The notes under the pieces: generated by a model
The model's input: only the letters and a program-made list of their open reading frames with translations
Told to the model about the DNA's origin: nothing
Databases searched by the model: none
Position numbers and translations under genes: made by a program
NCBI RefSeq assembly: GCF_016195855.1
Contig: NZ_JACPYU010000021.1
Span: 17,781-81,780, forward strand
DNA length: 64,000 nt
From: Aquabacterium sp.
GTDB lineage: Bacteria > Pseudomonadota > Gammaproteobacteria > Burkholderiales > Burkholderiaceae_C
Direction: 5' to 3'
Part shown: piece after piece, positions 42,614 through 52,077 of the stretch
Numbering within the stretch: the stretch's first letter is position 1
Layout of the letters: the number at the start of each line of letters is the position of its first letter

Positions 42614-43271
42614 CAAACAGGCCCGCCAGGCGCGCTGGCGCCCGGTGATGGCCGCGATGCTGGCCGTGTTCATGGCCACGCATGCCTGGGCCGATTCGGG
42701 TGAGCGCGAGCAGGAGCAACTGCGCCGCCTCAAGCTGCAGCTACGCCAACAGCAGCAAGAGAAAGACGCCGCCGTGCAGGACGCCCAGGCCAAGGCCAGC
42801 GCCGACAAGGCTGCCATGGCCGCGACCTTGCAATCCGCGCAAGGCGACGCGCAAGCCCAGCGGCGCGCCGCCAGCGCGGCCAGCCGCCGTGCGCAGACGC
42901 TCGAGGCCGAGGTGAGCACGCTCAAGCAGGACAAGGAGCAGCTCGCCCAGCAAGTGGCCCAACTGCAAAAGGCACTGGATGACAGCAAGGCGCAGTCGAC
43001 CAAACAAGGTCAGCAGGCCGCCGCGACCCTGGCGTCCACCCAAGCGAGCCTCAAAAACGTGAGCGATCAGCATGACCAGTGCCGCACGCAGAACGCGGCC
43101 CTGTACGAGCTGGGCAGCGACTTGTTGGCTCGCTACGAGCACAAAGGCCTGGGCGACATCCTGGCCAGCAAGGAGCCCTTCATCCAGACCGCCCGCGTCA
43201 CGCTGGAGAACACCAAGGCCCAGTACCAGGACAAGCTGGACGCTGCCCGCCTGAAGGTGGCTGCGCCCTGA
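42600..43271 (+). CDS. Periplasmic coiled-coil protein
   Basis: A 223-residue protein with a signal peptide (MAAMLAVFMATHAWA/D) and a long Gln/Ala/Lys-rich heptad region (about 35-155, such as EVSTLKQDKEQLAQQVAQLQ). The tail is globular with NQNAALYELG-like sequence and SDLLARYEHKGLGDILASKE. It overlaps the porin gene by 14 bases, so it is translationally coupled. It probably serves the same envelope complex, perhaps as a periplasmic spacer. No enzymatic motif is seen. Confidence 0.75.
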   Translation: MCASDKQARQARWRPVMAAMLAVFMATHAWADSGEREQEQLRRLKLQLRQQQQEKDAAVQDAQAKASADKAAMAATLQSAQGDAQAQRRAASAASRRAQTLEAEVSTLKQDKEQLAQQVAQLQKALDDSKAQSTKQGQQAAATLASTQASLKNVSDQHDQCRTQNAALYELGSDLLARYEHKGLGDILASKEPFIQTARVTLENTKAQYQDKLDAARLKVAAP

Positions 43272-43374
43272 TCAAGGCCGGGCTGGATGGGCACAGCAAT
43301 CGGACTCCCTCGGGGCGTCAATTTGAGCGTAAGCTGATCGTCGTCCCGATTGATTGTGATGAAAGCCGCCCCTC

Positions 43375-43695
43375 ATGCCCGTCAAGTTCAAAAGTCAGGC
43401 CACCGGTGATCTGGTGATGGTGCAAGCCCACGCGAACGCCTTGTTGAAAGTCATTGGCAAGGCCGATTCAGCCAAGGGCATCCTGGAGCCCGCCGACATG
43501 CCGGCGGCCCTGCAGGCCCTGCGCGCCTTGAGCGACGACGCGCCCCCGCCTGCCGAAGGGGCCCCGGACAGCGAGGACCCCAAGAACCCCGCTTTCCAGG
43601 ACGAGGCCGTCAGCCTGCGCAAACGCGCCTGGCCGCTGATGAAGATGATCGAAGAGGCCCAGGCCGCCGGCAAACCCATCGTTTGGGGTGTGTGA
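43375..43695 (+). CDS. DUF1840 domain protein
   Basis: A 106-residue protein with the full DUF1840 pattern (MPVKFKSQATGDLVMVQAHA, RKRAWPLMKMIEEAQAAGKP). The family is found mainly in betaproteobacteria and has no known function. No signal peptide is seen. It stands alone between the export locus and the phosphatase gene. Confidence 0.85.
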   Translation: MPVKFKSQATGDLVMVQAHANALLKVIGKADSAKGILEPADMPAALQALRALSDDAPPPAEGAPDSEDPKNPAFQDEAVSLRKRAWPLMKMIEEAQAAGKPIVWGV

Positions 43696-43745
43696 TTCAG
43701 CCGGGGTGTTGTGCAGTGCAGCAATCCTGAGGCATGATTCTGACC

Positions 43746-44429
43746 ATGTCAGATCAAGTCACCCGCCTGCTCGTCATCCGCCACGGCGAGACCGCCTGGA
43801 ACACCGAGGCCCGCATCCAGGGTCACATTGACATCCCGCTCAATGACAAGGGGCGCTGGCAGGCCGAGCGCCTGGCTCAGGCCCTGGTGGACGAAGAGCT
43901 CCATGCCATCTACAGCAGCGACCTGGCACGCGCGCGGCACACGGCCGAGGCCGTGGCTCAGGTGGCCCAGTTGCAACTGAACCTGGACAGCAACCTGCGT
44001 GAGCGCCACTTCGGGCGCTTCGAAGGCATGACCCAGGAAGAGGTGGCTTCGCAATGGCCTGAAGAAGCCCGCCGCTGGCGTCAGCGAGATCCCGGTTATG
44101 GCCCCGAAGGCGGCGAAACGCTGCAAGCCTTCTACGACCGCTGCCTGAGCGCCCTCACGCGTCTGGCGCAGCAACATCCAGGGCAAAGCATCGCTGTGGT
44201 GGCCCACGGTGGCGTGCTCGATTGCTTCTACCGCGCCGCCAATGGCCTGGAGCTGGACTTGCCCCGCAACTGGCAGATCACCAATGCCAGCGTCAACCGC
44301 CTGCTCTTCAATGGCGAAGGCTTCAGCCTGGTGGGGTGGGCCGACAACCGCCACCTGGATGGGCCCGATGCCGATGGGTCGGCCAGCCTGGACGAGCGCA
44401 CCGATGGCATGGTGGCCCGCCGCGCCTGA
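43746..44429 (+). CDS. Histidine phosphatase family protein (GpmB-like)
   Basis: A 227-residue phosphatase of the phosphoglycerate mutase-like superfamily. The phosphohistidine motif is VIRHGETAWN, followed by YSSDLARARHTAEAV and the second histidine in VVAHGGVLDCFYR. Likely substrates include small phosphorylated metabolites; the exact one is unknown. ATG 43746 is used because the conserved part begins just after; ATG 43734 is also in frame. Confidence 0.9.
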   Translation: MSDQVTRLLVIRHGETAWNTEARIQGHIDIPLNDKGRWQAERLAQALVDEELHAIYSSDLARARHTAEAVAQVAQLQLNLDSNLRERHFGRFEGMTQEEVASQWPEEARRWRQRDPGYGPEGGETLQAFYDRCLSALTRLAQQHPGQSIAVVAHGGVLDCFYRAANGLELDLPRNWQITNASVNRLLFNGEGFSLVGWADNRHLDGPDADGSASLDERTDGMVARRA

Positions 44430-44446
44430 ACGGCGTTCAGGCGGGC

Positions 44447-45055
44447 TCAGCGCAGGCCGTTGAGGAACAGGTCGATGCCCGCATCGGCCGCGCAGACCAG
44501 CTCATAGCGGCTCTGGTCGAGCATCCAGTTGTGGATCAGGCCATTGACCAGGGCCATGTAGGTCACGGCCAGCACATGCAGGTTCAGATCAGCCCGGATC
44601 TGCCCCAGGGCCTGGGCACGGCGGAAGGTGGCCTCGACGTGGTTCTGGCACGAGCCATGCACGCTCAGATGCCGGTCCCGGATGCCCGAGAGCTCTTCCA
44701 CGTATTCAACCTTCAGGGTGGCGATGTCAAAGACCCGCTGTGTTCGCGGGTCATGCGCAATGCGCCGCATCACGTCCATCATGGAAGCTTTAAGTTCGGC
44801 CAAAGGGTTGGCTTCGCGCTCGGTGTCGATGGACTTGAGCGTGTCCTCCATCGGCAGGGTGGTGCGCGACATCATCGCGTTGAACAGCTCGGCCTTGTCC
44901 TGAAAGTGCCAGTACACGGCCCCCCGTGTGACGCCGGCCGCCTTGGCAATGTCCTGCAGGGAGGTGCGAGACACGCCACGTTCGGCAAACAGCCGCTCGG
45001 CCGCGTCCAGCAGGCTCTCGCGGGTGTGTTGTGCATCTTCTTTGGTACGGCGCAT
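44447..45055 (-). CDS. TetR-family repressor of the RND efflux operon
   Basis: A 202-residue repressor of the AcrR/TtgR/MexZ type. The N-terminal helix-turn-helix covers about 10-58 (ESLLDAAERLFAERGVSRTS, AKAAGVTRGAVYWHFQDKAE), and the rest is an all-helical ligand domain. It is divergent from the efflux operon, with a palindromic operator in the gap, so it most likely represses the operon and releases on binding a toxic compound. The start at 45055 (MRRTKEDAQ) is chosen; the upstream in-frame ATG at 45115 lies inside the operator. Confidence 0.9.
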   Translation of the reverse strand: MRRTKEDAQHTRESLLDAAERLFAERGVSRTSLQDIAKAAGVTRGAVYWHFQDKAELFNAMMSRTTLPMEDTLKSIDTEREANPLAELKASMMDVMRRIAHDPRTQRVFDIATLKVEYVEELSGIRDRHLSVHGSCQNHVEATFRRAQALGQIRADLNLHVLAVTYMALVNGLIHNWMLDQSRYELVCAADAGIDLFLNGLR

Positions 45056-45103
45056 GACGGGATGAAGAAAACCGTGAAGTCTGAGGGTGATTGTCGCTGA
45101 TCC

Positions 45104-45134
45104 TTGAGCATACATACAAGCATGTATGTATACT
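45104..45134 (+). promoter_or_regulatory. Efflux operator overlapping a promoter
   Basis: The palindrome ATACATACA/TGTATGTAT (45110-45118 and 45123-45131, spacer AGCA) closely resembles AcrR/TtgR-type operators. A candidate promoter overlaps it: TTGAGC (45104-45109) and TATACT (45129-45134), 19 bases apart, reading towards the efflux genes. TetR-family binding here would block RNA polymerase. Confidence 0.75.
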
Positions 45135-45175
45135 CACCATATTGTTGACCAGGCAAGTATTTCAAGAGGTGTCCC

Positions 45176-46486
45176 ATGGCGAGTCGTGAGATGGCGGTTT
45201 CACAAGAAGAAAATAACGTGGTGGCTGCAGCGAAGGCACCCTTGTTGAACAAGGACCAGTTGTGGCGCTGGACGGCCAATGCCGTTGGCGTGCTGGCCTT
45301 GTGTGCGGTGGCCGCGTCTTTCCTGACCGGTTGCGGCCAGAAGGACCAGCAGGCCGGCGCTGGCGCAGCCAAGGCCGGTGGCGGCATGCCGCCCGCCCAG
45401 GTGGGCGTGGTGACGGTGCAGACGCAGAGCGTGCCCGTGATGGCCGAGTTGCCGGGCCGCCTGGAAGCGCTGCGCACCGCCCAGGTCCGTGCCCGCGTGG
45501 CCGGCATCCTGCAGCAGCGCCAGTTCACCGAAGGTGCAGACGTGAAGGCCGGGCAAGCCCTGTTCCAGATCGATGCCAGCACCTACAAGGCCGCGCTGGA
45601 CAGCGCCCGTGCCACCCTGGCCAAGGCCGAAGCCAATCTGGCCCAAGCCACCGCCCTGGCTGACCGCTATCAGCCGCTGCAGGCCGCCAAGGCCATCAGC
45701 CCGCAGGAGTACCTCAACGCCCAGGTGGCACAACGCCAGGCCCAGGCCGATGTGGCGTCTGCCAAGGCCGCCGTGCAGACCGCCGGCATCAACCTGGGTT
45801 ACGCCTCGGTGACGGCCCCCATCTCGGGCCGCATCGGCCGTGCACTGGTGACCGAAGGCGCGCTGGTGGGCCAGGGTGAGGCCACCCAACTGGCCTTGAT
45901 CCAGCAGGTCAACCCTTTGTACGTGAACTTCACCCAGTCGGCCAACGACGTCATCAAGCTCAAGAAGGCCATGGAAGCGGGCACCATCAAGAAGCTCGGC
46001 AACCAGGCCGCCGCGGTGCGCGTGGTGCTGGACGATGGCACCGAGTACCCCTTGCAGGGCAAGCTGTTGTTCTCTGATTTGAGTGTGGACCCGACCTCCG
46101 GCCAGGTCTCGCTGCGCGCCGAGTTGCCCAACCCGCAAGGCTTGCTGCTGCCCGGCATGTATGTGCGTGTGCGCCTTGAGCAGGCCCAGGTGGATGGCGG
46201 CATGCTGCTGCCCCAGCAGGCCGTGACCCGTGGCAGCCAGGGTGACACCGTGATGGTGGTGGACGCCGAAGGCAAGGTCAGCCCACGGCCCGTCAAGCTG
46301 GGCGGTGCGCGCGGCAACGAGTGGATCGTGCTGGGCGGCCTCAAGGCTGGCGAGCAGGTCATGGTCGATGGCTTCCAGAAGATGATGAACCCCAAGGCGC
46401 CCGTGAAGGCTGTGCCGTGGTCGCCTCAGCAGGCTGCGCCTGCCGCCGCTGCGTCGTCGGCTGCATCGGCTGCTGCTTCACGCTGA
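45176..46486 (+). CDS. RND efflux periplasmic adaptor (AcrA/MexA family lipoprotein)
   Basis: A 436-residue membrane fusion protein. An N-terminal lipobox LTGC (about residue 50) follows an unusually long cytoplasmic leader. The barrel-sandwich and hairpin domains follow (GRLEALRTAQVRARVAGILQ, APISGRIGRALVTEGALVGQ). It joins the inner-membrane pump encoded next to the outer-membrane channel. ATG 45176 has AAGAGG upstream. The leader contains MASREMAVSQEENN, so a later start is possible. It is the first gene of the three-gene operon. Confidence 0.93.
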   Translation: MASREMAVSQEENNVVAAAKAPLLNKDQLWRWTANAVGVLALCAVAASFLTGCGQKDQQAGAGAAKAGGGMPPAQVGVVTVQTQSVPVMAELPGRLEALRTAQVRARVAGILQQRQFTEGADVKAGQALFQIDASTYKAALDSARATLAKAEANLAQATALADRYQPLQAAKAISPQEYLNAQVAQRQAQADVASAKAAVQTAGINLGYASVTAPISGRIGRALVTEGALVGQGEATQLALIQQVNPLYVNFTQSANDVIKLKKAMEAGTIKKLGNQAAAVRVVLDDGTEYPLQGKLLFSDLSVDPTSGQVSLRAELPNPQGLLLPGMYVRVRLEQAQVDGGMLLPQQAVTRGSQGDTVMVVDAEGKVSPRPVKLGGARGNEWIVLGGLKAGEQVMVDGFQKMMNPKAPVKAVPWSPQQAAPAAAASSAASAAASR

Positions 46487-46499
46487 GAGGAGCGCCGCC

Positions 46500-49400
46500 A
46501 TGCCCCGTTTTTTCATTGACAGGCCCATCTTTGCCTGGGTGATCGCGCTGTTCATCCTGGTGTTCGGCGGGGTGGCCATCACCCAGCTGCCGATCGCGCA
46601 GTACCCCACGGTGGCGCCGCCTTCCGTGGTCATCAGTGCCACTTACCCCGGTGCTTCAGCCAAGACGCTGGACGAAAGCGTCATCAGCGTGATCGAGCAG
46701 GAGCTCAACGGCTCGCCCGGCCTGGCCTATATGGAATCGGTCAGCCAGGCCAACGGCACGGGCTCGATCACCGTCACCTTCGAGACGGGCACCAACATCG
46801 ACCTGGCCCAGGTGGATGTGCAGAACCGCCTGTCACGCGCCTCGCCGCGCCTGCCCGCTGCCGTGACGCAGCAGGGCGTGAAGGTCGACAAGTCGCGCAG
46901 CAACGTGCTCTTGTTCGTGATGCTGTCGTCCACCAACACGGCGTATGACCCCGTGGCCCTGGGTGACTACGCCTCGCGCAACATCCTGCCCGAGCTGCAA
47001 CGTGTCAAGGGCATCGGCCAGGTGCAGCTCTACGGCACCGAGCGCGCCATGCGTGTCTGGGTGGACCCGGCCAAGCTGGTGTCCTATGGCCTGAGCGTGG
47101 CGGAAGTGAACGCCGCCATCAAGGCACAGAACAGCCTGGTGCCTGCCGGCGCCCTGGGTGATCGCCCCAACCTGATCGACCAGACCATGACCGCCACCGT
47201 GGTGGTCAATGGCCAGCTTGAAAACGTCGACCAGTTCGCCAACATCGTGCTGCGCGCCAAGTCGGACGGCTCGACCGTGCGCCTCAAGGATGTGGCCCGC
47301 CTGGAGCTGGGCGGCCAGACCTATGGCACCTACGCCCGCCTCAATGGCAAGCCGGCTGTCGGCATGGCCGTGCAGCTCTCGCCCACAGGCAACGCGCTGG
47401 AGTCCGCCAAGCTGGTCAAGGCGCGCATGGTCGAGCTGCAGAAGTACTTCCCGCAGGGCGTGAGTTACTCCTTCCCGTATGACACCTCGGGCTTCATCCA
47501 GGTGTCGATCAGCCAGGTGGTGGAGACGCTGGTCGAAGCCGTGGTGCTGGTCTTCCTGGTGATGTACCTGTTCCTGCAGAACTTCCGCTACACGCTGATC
47601 CCGACCCTGGTGGTGCCGGTGGCCCTGCTGGGTACCTTCGGTGTGATGTCGGTGGCGGGCTTCTCGATCAACGTGCTGACCATGTTCGGCATGGTGCTGG
47701 CCATCGGTATCCTGGTGGACGATGCCATCGTGGTGGTGGAGAACGTCGAGCGCCTGATGGCCCAAGAGGGCCTGTCGCCTTACGAAGCCACCAAGAAGGC
47801 CATGGGCCAGATCAGCGGCGCCATCATCGGCATCACCGTGGTGCTGGTGTCGGTGTTCATCCCGATGGCCTTCTTTGCGGGCTCGGTGGGCAACATCTAT
47901 CGCCAGTTCTCGCTATCGATGGTGGCCTCGATGCTGTTCTCGGCCTTCCTGGCCTTGTCCTTGACGCCGGCCTTGTGCGCCACGCTGCTCAAGCCCGTGC
48001 CCGATGACCACCATGAAAAGGGTGGCTTCTTCGGCTGGTTCAACCGCTTCTTCACCTCGACCACGCATGGCTACGAGAGCTTGGCGGCCAAGCTGGTGCG
48101 CCGCGGTGGCCGTGTGCTGATCGTGTACGTGCTGATCGTGGGCGTGGTGGGCTGGTTGTATGTGCGCATGCCGTCTGCCTTCCTGCCCAATGAAGACCAG
48201 GGCAACCTGATCGTTAACGTGCAACTGCCGCCAGGCGCCACGACCCCTCGCACCGAGGCCGTGATCGCGCAGGTGGAGGACTACTTCATGAAGCAACCCG
48301 AGGTGGCTTCCGTGGTGGGCGTGGTCGGCTTCAGCTTCTCTGGTACCGGCCAGAATGCGGCCCTGGGCTTTGTCACCCTGAAGGACTTCGACCAGCGCAA
48401 GGGCGAAGCGCACTCCTCGCAAGCCCTGGCCAAGCGCGCCTTTGGTGCCCTGATGGGCATCCGCGATGCCTTTATCTACCCGCTGAACCCACCACCCATC
48501 CGCGAGTTGGGTAACGCCACCGGTTTTGCCCTGCGCCTGCAGGACCGTGGCGGCCTGGGGCACGATGCCTTGCTGGCTGCGCGCAACCAGTTGCTGGGCA
48601 TGGCGCGCGAGAGCAAGGTGGTGACGGGTTTGCGCCCTGATGGCCTGGAAGACGCACCGCAGGTGCAACTGGACATCGACCGCGAGAAGGCCTATGCCTT
48701 GGGCGTGAGCTTCGATGCCATCAGCTCGACGCTGTCCACCGCCTTGGGCTCGTCCTACATCAACGACTTCCCCAACCAGGCGCGTCTGCAACGTGTGGTG
48801 GTGCAGGCCGATGCCCAGGCGCGCATGCAGCCCGAGCAGATCCTGCAGCTCAACGTGAGCAACAGCCAGGGCCAGAGCGTGCCGTTGTCGTCCTTCGTGC
48901 GGGCACGCTGGGTCACCGGGCAGATGCAGGCGGTGCGTTACAACGGCTACCCTGCCATCCGTCTGGCGGGTGACGCGGCACCGGGCTCGTCCACCGGGCA
49001 GGCCATCGCCGAAATGGAGGCGATGGCGGCCAAGCTGCCCCCGGGCATTGGCATCGAGTGGACCGGGTTGTCGCGTGAGGAGCAGCTGTCGGGCTCGCAA
49101 GCCACCACCTTGCTGACTTTCTCGCTGCTGGCCGTGTTCCTGTGCCTGGCCGCACTGTATGAAAGCTGGTCCATCCCGTTCGCGGTGATGCTGGTGGTGC
49201 CGCTGGGCGTGCTGGGTTCGCTGCTGGGTGCCAACCTGCGCGACCTGCCCAACGACGTGTTCTTCAAGGTGGGCCTGATCACCATCATCGGTTTGTCGGC
49301 CAAGAACGCCATCCTGATCATCGAGTTCGCCCGTGAGCTGCAGAGCAAGGGCATGAGCGTGCTGGACGCCACAATGCAGGCTTGCCACCTGCGCTTCCGC

Positions 49401-49640
49401 CCGATCATCATGACCTCGGTGGCCTTCATCCTGGGCGTGTTGCCCCTGGTGATCTCAAGCGGTGCGGGCGCGGCCAGCCAGCGTGCCATCGGTACCGGCG
49501 TGATGAGCGGCATGATTGCCGCCACCGTGCTGGCCGTGTTCTTCGTGCCCGTGTTCTTCGTGGTGGTGCGTCGCTTCTTCCCGGCCAAACCGGCTCGTGC
49601 GGAAACCGCAGCCGCTGCAGTGGAGTCTCAACATGAATAA
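46500..49640 (+). CDS. RND efflux pump permease (AcrB/MexB, HAE1 family)
   Basis: A 1,046-residue inner-membrane drug/proton antiporter. It starts MPRFFIDRPIFAWVIALFIL and shows the transmembrane acidic pair in AIGILVDDAIVVVENVERLM, needed for proton transfer. The full set of 12 helices and two large periplasmic loops is present. It exports hydrophobic drugs or solvents from the membrane and periplasm. It lies between the adaptor and the outer-membrane channel genes, the classic arrangement. Confidence 0.96.
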   Translation: MPRFFIDRPIFAWVIALFILVFGGVAITQLPIAQYPTVAPPSVVISATYPGASAKTLDESVISVIEQELNGSPGLAYMESVSQANGTGSITVTFETGTNIDLAQVDVQNRLSRASPRLPAAVTQQGVKVDKSRSNVLLFVMLSSTNTAYDPVALGDYASRNILPELQRVKGIGQVQLYGTERAMRVWVDPAKLVSYGLSVAEVNAAIKAQNSLVPAGALGDRPNLIDQTMTATVVVNGQLENVDQFANIVLRAKSDGSTVRLKDVARLELGGQTYGTYARLNGKPAVGMAVQLSPTGNALESAKLVKARMVELQKYFPQGVSYSFPYDTSGFIQVSISQVVETLVEAVVLVFLVMYLFLQNFRYTLIPTLVVPVALLGTFGVMSVAGFSINVLTMFGMVLAIGILVDDAIVVVENVERLMAQEGLSPYEATKKAMGQISGAIIGITVVLVSVFIPMAFFAGSVGNIYRQFSLSMVASMLFSAFLALSLTPALCATLLKPVPDDHHEKGGFFGWFNRFFTSTTHGYESLAAKLVRRGGRVLIVYVLIVGVVGWLYVRMPSAFLPNEDQGNLIVNVQLPPGATTPRTEAVIAQVEDYFMKQPEVASVVGVVGFSFSGTGQNAALGFVTLKDFDQRKGEAHSSQALAKRAFGALMGIRDAFIYPLNPPPIRELGNATGFALRLQDRGGLGHDALLAARNQLLGMARESKVVTGLRPDGLEDAPQVQLDIDREKAYALGVSFDAISSTLSTALGSSYINDFPNQARLQRVVVQADAQARMQPEQILQLNVSNSQGQSVPLSSFVRARWVTGQMQAVRYNGYPAIRLAGDAAPGSSTGQAIAEMEAMAAKLPPGIGIEWTGLSREEQLSGSQATTLLTFSLLAVFLCLAALYESWSIPFAVMLVVPLGVLGSLLGANLRDLPNDVFFKVGLITIIGLSAKNAILIIEFARELQSKGMSVLDATMQACHLRFRPIIMTSVAFILGVLPLVISSGAGAASQRAIGTGVMSGMIAATVLAVFFVPVFFVVVRRFFPAKPARAETAAAAVESQHE

Positions 49641-51204
49641 GCAGTTCACGTCCTTCAAGCCGGCCATGCGCCCGGCCTTGCTGAGCGCCCTTGTTGCCAG
49701 CGCCGTGCTGCTGATGTCGGGCTGCTCTATGGTGCCGGTGTATGAACGGCCTGCCCTGGCAGTGCCGGCGCAGTTGCCACAAGAGGTTGCAAGTGGGGCA
49801 GCCAGTGCAGGCACCGACGCGCGCGCCGTGGTCGATCTGCCTTGGGCCAGCTACTTTCCGGATGCGCGTCTGCAAGGCCTGATCCGCCTGGCGCTGGACA
49901 ACAACCGCGACCTGCGCGTGGCGGTGCTCAACATCGACCAGCTGCGCGCGGCCTATCAGATCCAGAACGCCGACCGCTTCCCGACGCTGAACGGCAGCAT
50001 CAGCGGCACGCGCCAGCCTTCGACCGTGTCGCCTTATCCCTTGACGACATCGGTGACGGGTGGCGTCACGGTCTCGGCTTTCGAGCTGGACCTGTTCGGC
50101 CGCGTCAAGGCCTTGAGTGAAGCGGCCTCGGCGCAGGTGGTGGCCTCGCAAGAAGCCCGCAAGACGGTGCACATCAGCCTGGTGGCTGCGGTGGCCAATG
50201 CCTACTACGCCTTGTGGGCGGACCGCTGGCAACTGGCCCTGACCGAGCAGACGCTCACCACCCGCCAGGACTCGTTCAAGCTGCAGCAGCTGAAGTTCGA
50301 CAGCGGCGTGCTCAATGAGCTGGACCTGCGCTCGGCGCAGTCCCTGGTCGAGGCCGCCCGCGTGACCCGTGCCCAGGCGCAACGCCAATGGGCACAGGAC
50401 CTCAATGCCCTGACCCTGTTGCTGGGCAGCGCAGCGCCGGCCGACCTCTTGCCACCCGTGCCTGAGGGCAACAGCATGCAGGCTGCGGCCACCAGCAAGG
50501 ACAGCCAGGCCGCTGCGCAGATCGTGCAGGCCACGCTCTGGCCTGATCTGAGCGAGCTGCCTGTGGGCCTGTCATCGGACGTGCTGCTGCAGCGCCCGGA
50601 CATCGCCCAGGCCGAGCAACAGCTGATCGGGGCCAACGCCAACATTGGTGCGGCCCGTGCGGCGCGCTTCCCGCGCATCAGCCTGACGGCCAGCGCCGGT
50701 GTGGTCAGTGATTCCCTGTCCGGCCTGTTCGACGATGGCCGCAATGCCTGGAGCTTCTCGCCCTCGATCACGCTGCCGATTTTCGATGCGGGCCGTGGGG
50801 CGGCGGGTGTGGACGCGGCCAAGGTCAAGCGCGACATCGCTGTCGCGCAGTACGACAAGGCCATCCAGACGGCGTTCAAGGAAGTGGCCGATGCCCTGGT
50901 GGCCCGCCGCACTTATGCCGATCAGGCCCAGGCCCAACTGGCCCAGGCGCAGGCTGAAGCCGCGCGGCTGCGTTTGTCGACCTTGCGCTACGACACCGGC
51001 GTGGCCAGCCAGCTGGATCTGCTGGATGCGCAGCGCGCCTTGTTCTCGGCGCAGCAGGCCTTGATCTCTGCCCAACTGGCGCGCCAGCAGGCGCACATCA
51101 GCGTCTACAAGGCGCTGGGTGGTGGGTGGCAGGCTGGCGCATCGACTGTCACGGCTAACGCGGCCACCGCGGCCGATGCCAGCCAGGTGCCCAAGGCGCC
51201 ATAA
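49633..51204 (+). CDS. RND efflux outer-membrane channel (OprM/NodT family lipoprotein)
   Basis: A 523-residue outer-membrane factor. A lipobox MSGC (about residue 31) starts the mature protein. Two OEP repeats are visible, each with long helices that form the periplasmic tunnel (LRVAVLNIDQLRAAYQIQNA, LLQRPDIAQAEQQLIGANAN). It overlaps the pump gene by eight bases. It completes the efflux machine. Confidence 0.95.
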   Translation: MNKQFTSFKPAMRPALLSALVASAVLLMSGCSMVPVYERPALAVPAQLPQEVASGAASAGTDARAVVDLPWASYFPDARLQGLIRLALDNNRDLRVAVLNIDQLRAAYQIQNADRFPTLNGSISGTRQPSTVSPYPLTTSVTGGVTVSAFELDLFGRVKALSEAASAQVVASQEARKTVHISLVAAVANAYYALWADRWQLALTEQTLTTRQDSFKLQQLKFDSGVLNELDLRSAQSLVEAARVTRAQAQRQWAQDLNALTLLLGSAAPADLLPPVPEGNSMQAAATSKDSQAAAQIVQATLWPDLSELPVGLSSDVLLQRPDIAQAEQQLIGANANIGAARAARFPRISLTASAGVVSDSLSGLFDDGRNAWSFSPSITLPIFDAGRGAAGVDAAKVKRDIAVAQYDKAIQTAFKEVADALVARRTYADQAQAQLAQAQAEAARLRLSTLRYDTGVASQLDLLDAQRALFSAQQALISAQLARQQAHISVYKALGGGWQAGASTVTANAATAADASQVPKAP

Positions 51205-51296
51205 GCCGGGACCGGGGATCTGGGGGCTGTGGGACCAGGCCCGTTCCACTCGGTGCGGTCCCGGTGCCCCCGCAGGCGTCCTGGGCGTGCCCGCGC

Positions 51297-52058
51297 TCAG
51301 TGGGTCGTCGCGTTGCTTGCCGCCGCTTGCGCCGCAAGCAACTTGTGGCCCAGGCGCGCGCCCAGCTTGTTCACGTTGTTGAGCGACAGCAGGTGGGCAT
51401 GCACCCAACCCAGGGCACCTGAGGCAAACAGGGCTTGAACGGCGTCGGCCGGCAGCGCACGTAGTTTGACTTCGTCCACCACCTTGAAGCCATTGAGCGT
51501 GAGGCTCTCGCCATTGATCTTGCAGTCGATGCTGCGTTCGACCAGCAGACCCAGGTCGGCCAGATGCTGGGCGAAACGGGCGGTGGCCAGCATGTCCTGA
51601 TGGTAGGACAACAGGAACTGCTGCAGTTGCTGCAGATAAGGTGTGTCCTGGCCTTGTGCATCGAACAGGGCCTCGCCTTGGGCCTGGTCCAGGCCATCGA
51701 AAGCTTCGTCCACACAGATGGTCATCTGCGCGTTGCCGGGCTGCTCGGCCAGCACAAAGGGGTAACGGCGCACAAAGGCGGGCACATAGTGCTGCTCGAC
51801 CCAACTGCCGTCGGGCTCGATCAACAGGTTTTCCTTGTCGCGCAGGCCCACGATGGCCACCAGCGTGTGGCCGGCTTCGGACTGCACGAACACGCAGGGG
51901 TAGTCCAGCGCGGCCAGCGGCAGCTCGGAGGCGGCCAGCAGCATCGAGTTGGTCTCGCGCGCGAAGCCCAGGCGGCCCGCACCCTGGTGGACGCGCAGCG
52001 CGCGGTGTTGTTCACGGTCGAGTGCGACCAGGCGTTCGTACATCAGCAAGGTTTTCAT
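51297..52058 (-). CDS. SapC family protein
   Basis: A 253-residue protein with the SapC (PF07277) pattern: near the N-terminus MLLAASELPLAALDYPCVFV, then VAIVGLRDKENLLIEPDGSW and YVPAFVRRYPFVL. The family name comes from an S-layer-linked protein of Campylobacter; a direct role has not been established. No signal peptide is seen. It lies 19 bases after the small secreted protein and is probably in an operon with it and the PEP-CTERM gene. Confidence 0.85.
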   Translation of the reverse strand: MKTLLMYERLVALDREQHRALRVHQGAGRLGFARETNSMLLAASELPLAALDYPCVFVQSEAGHTLVAIVGLRDKENLLIEPDGSWVEQHYVPAFVRRYPFVLAEQPGNAQMTICVDEAFDGLDQAQGEALFDAQGQDTPYLQQLQQFLLSYHQDMLATARFAQHLADLGLLVERSIDCKINGESLTLNGFKVVDEVKLRALPADAVQALFASGALGWVHAHLLSLNNVNKLGARLGHKLLAAQAAASNATTH

Positions 52059-52077
52059 GAGAGCCGGATGGTCCTTC

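Noticed and set aside
51205..51296. Terminator between the efflux operon and the sapC gene
   Set aside because: A GGGACC/GGTCCC pairing exists but is distant and has no T run; the evidence is too weak.
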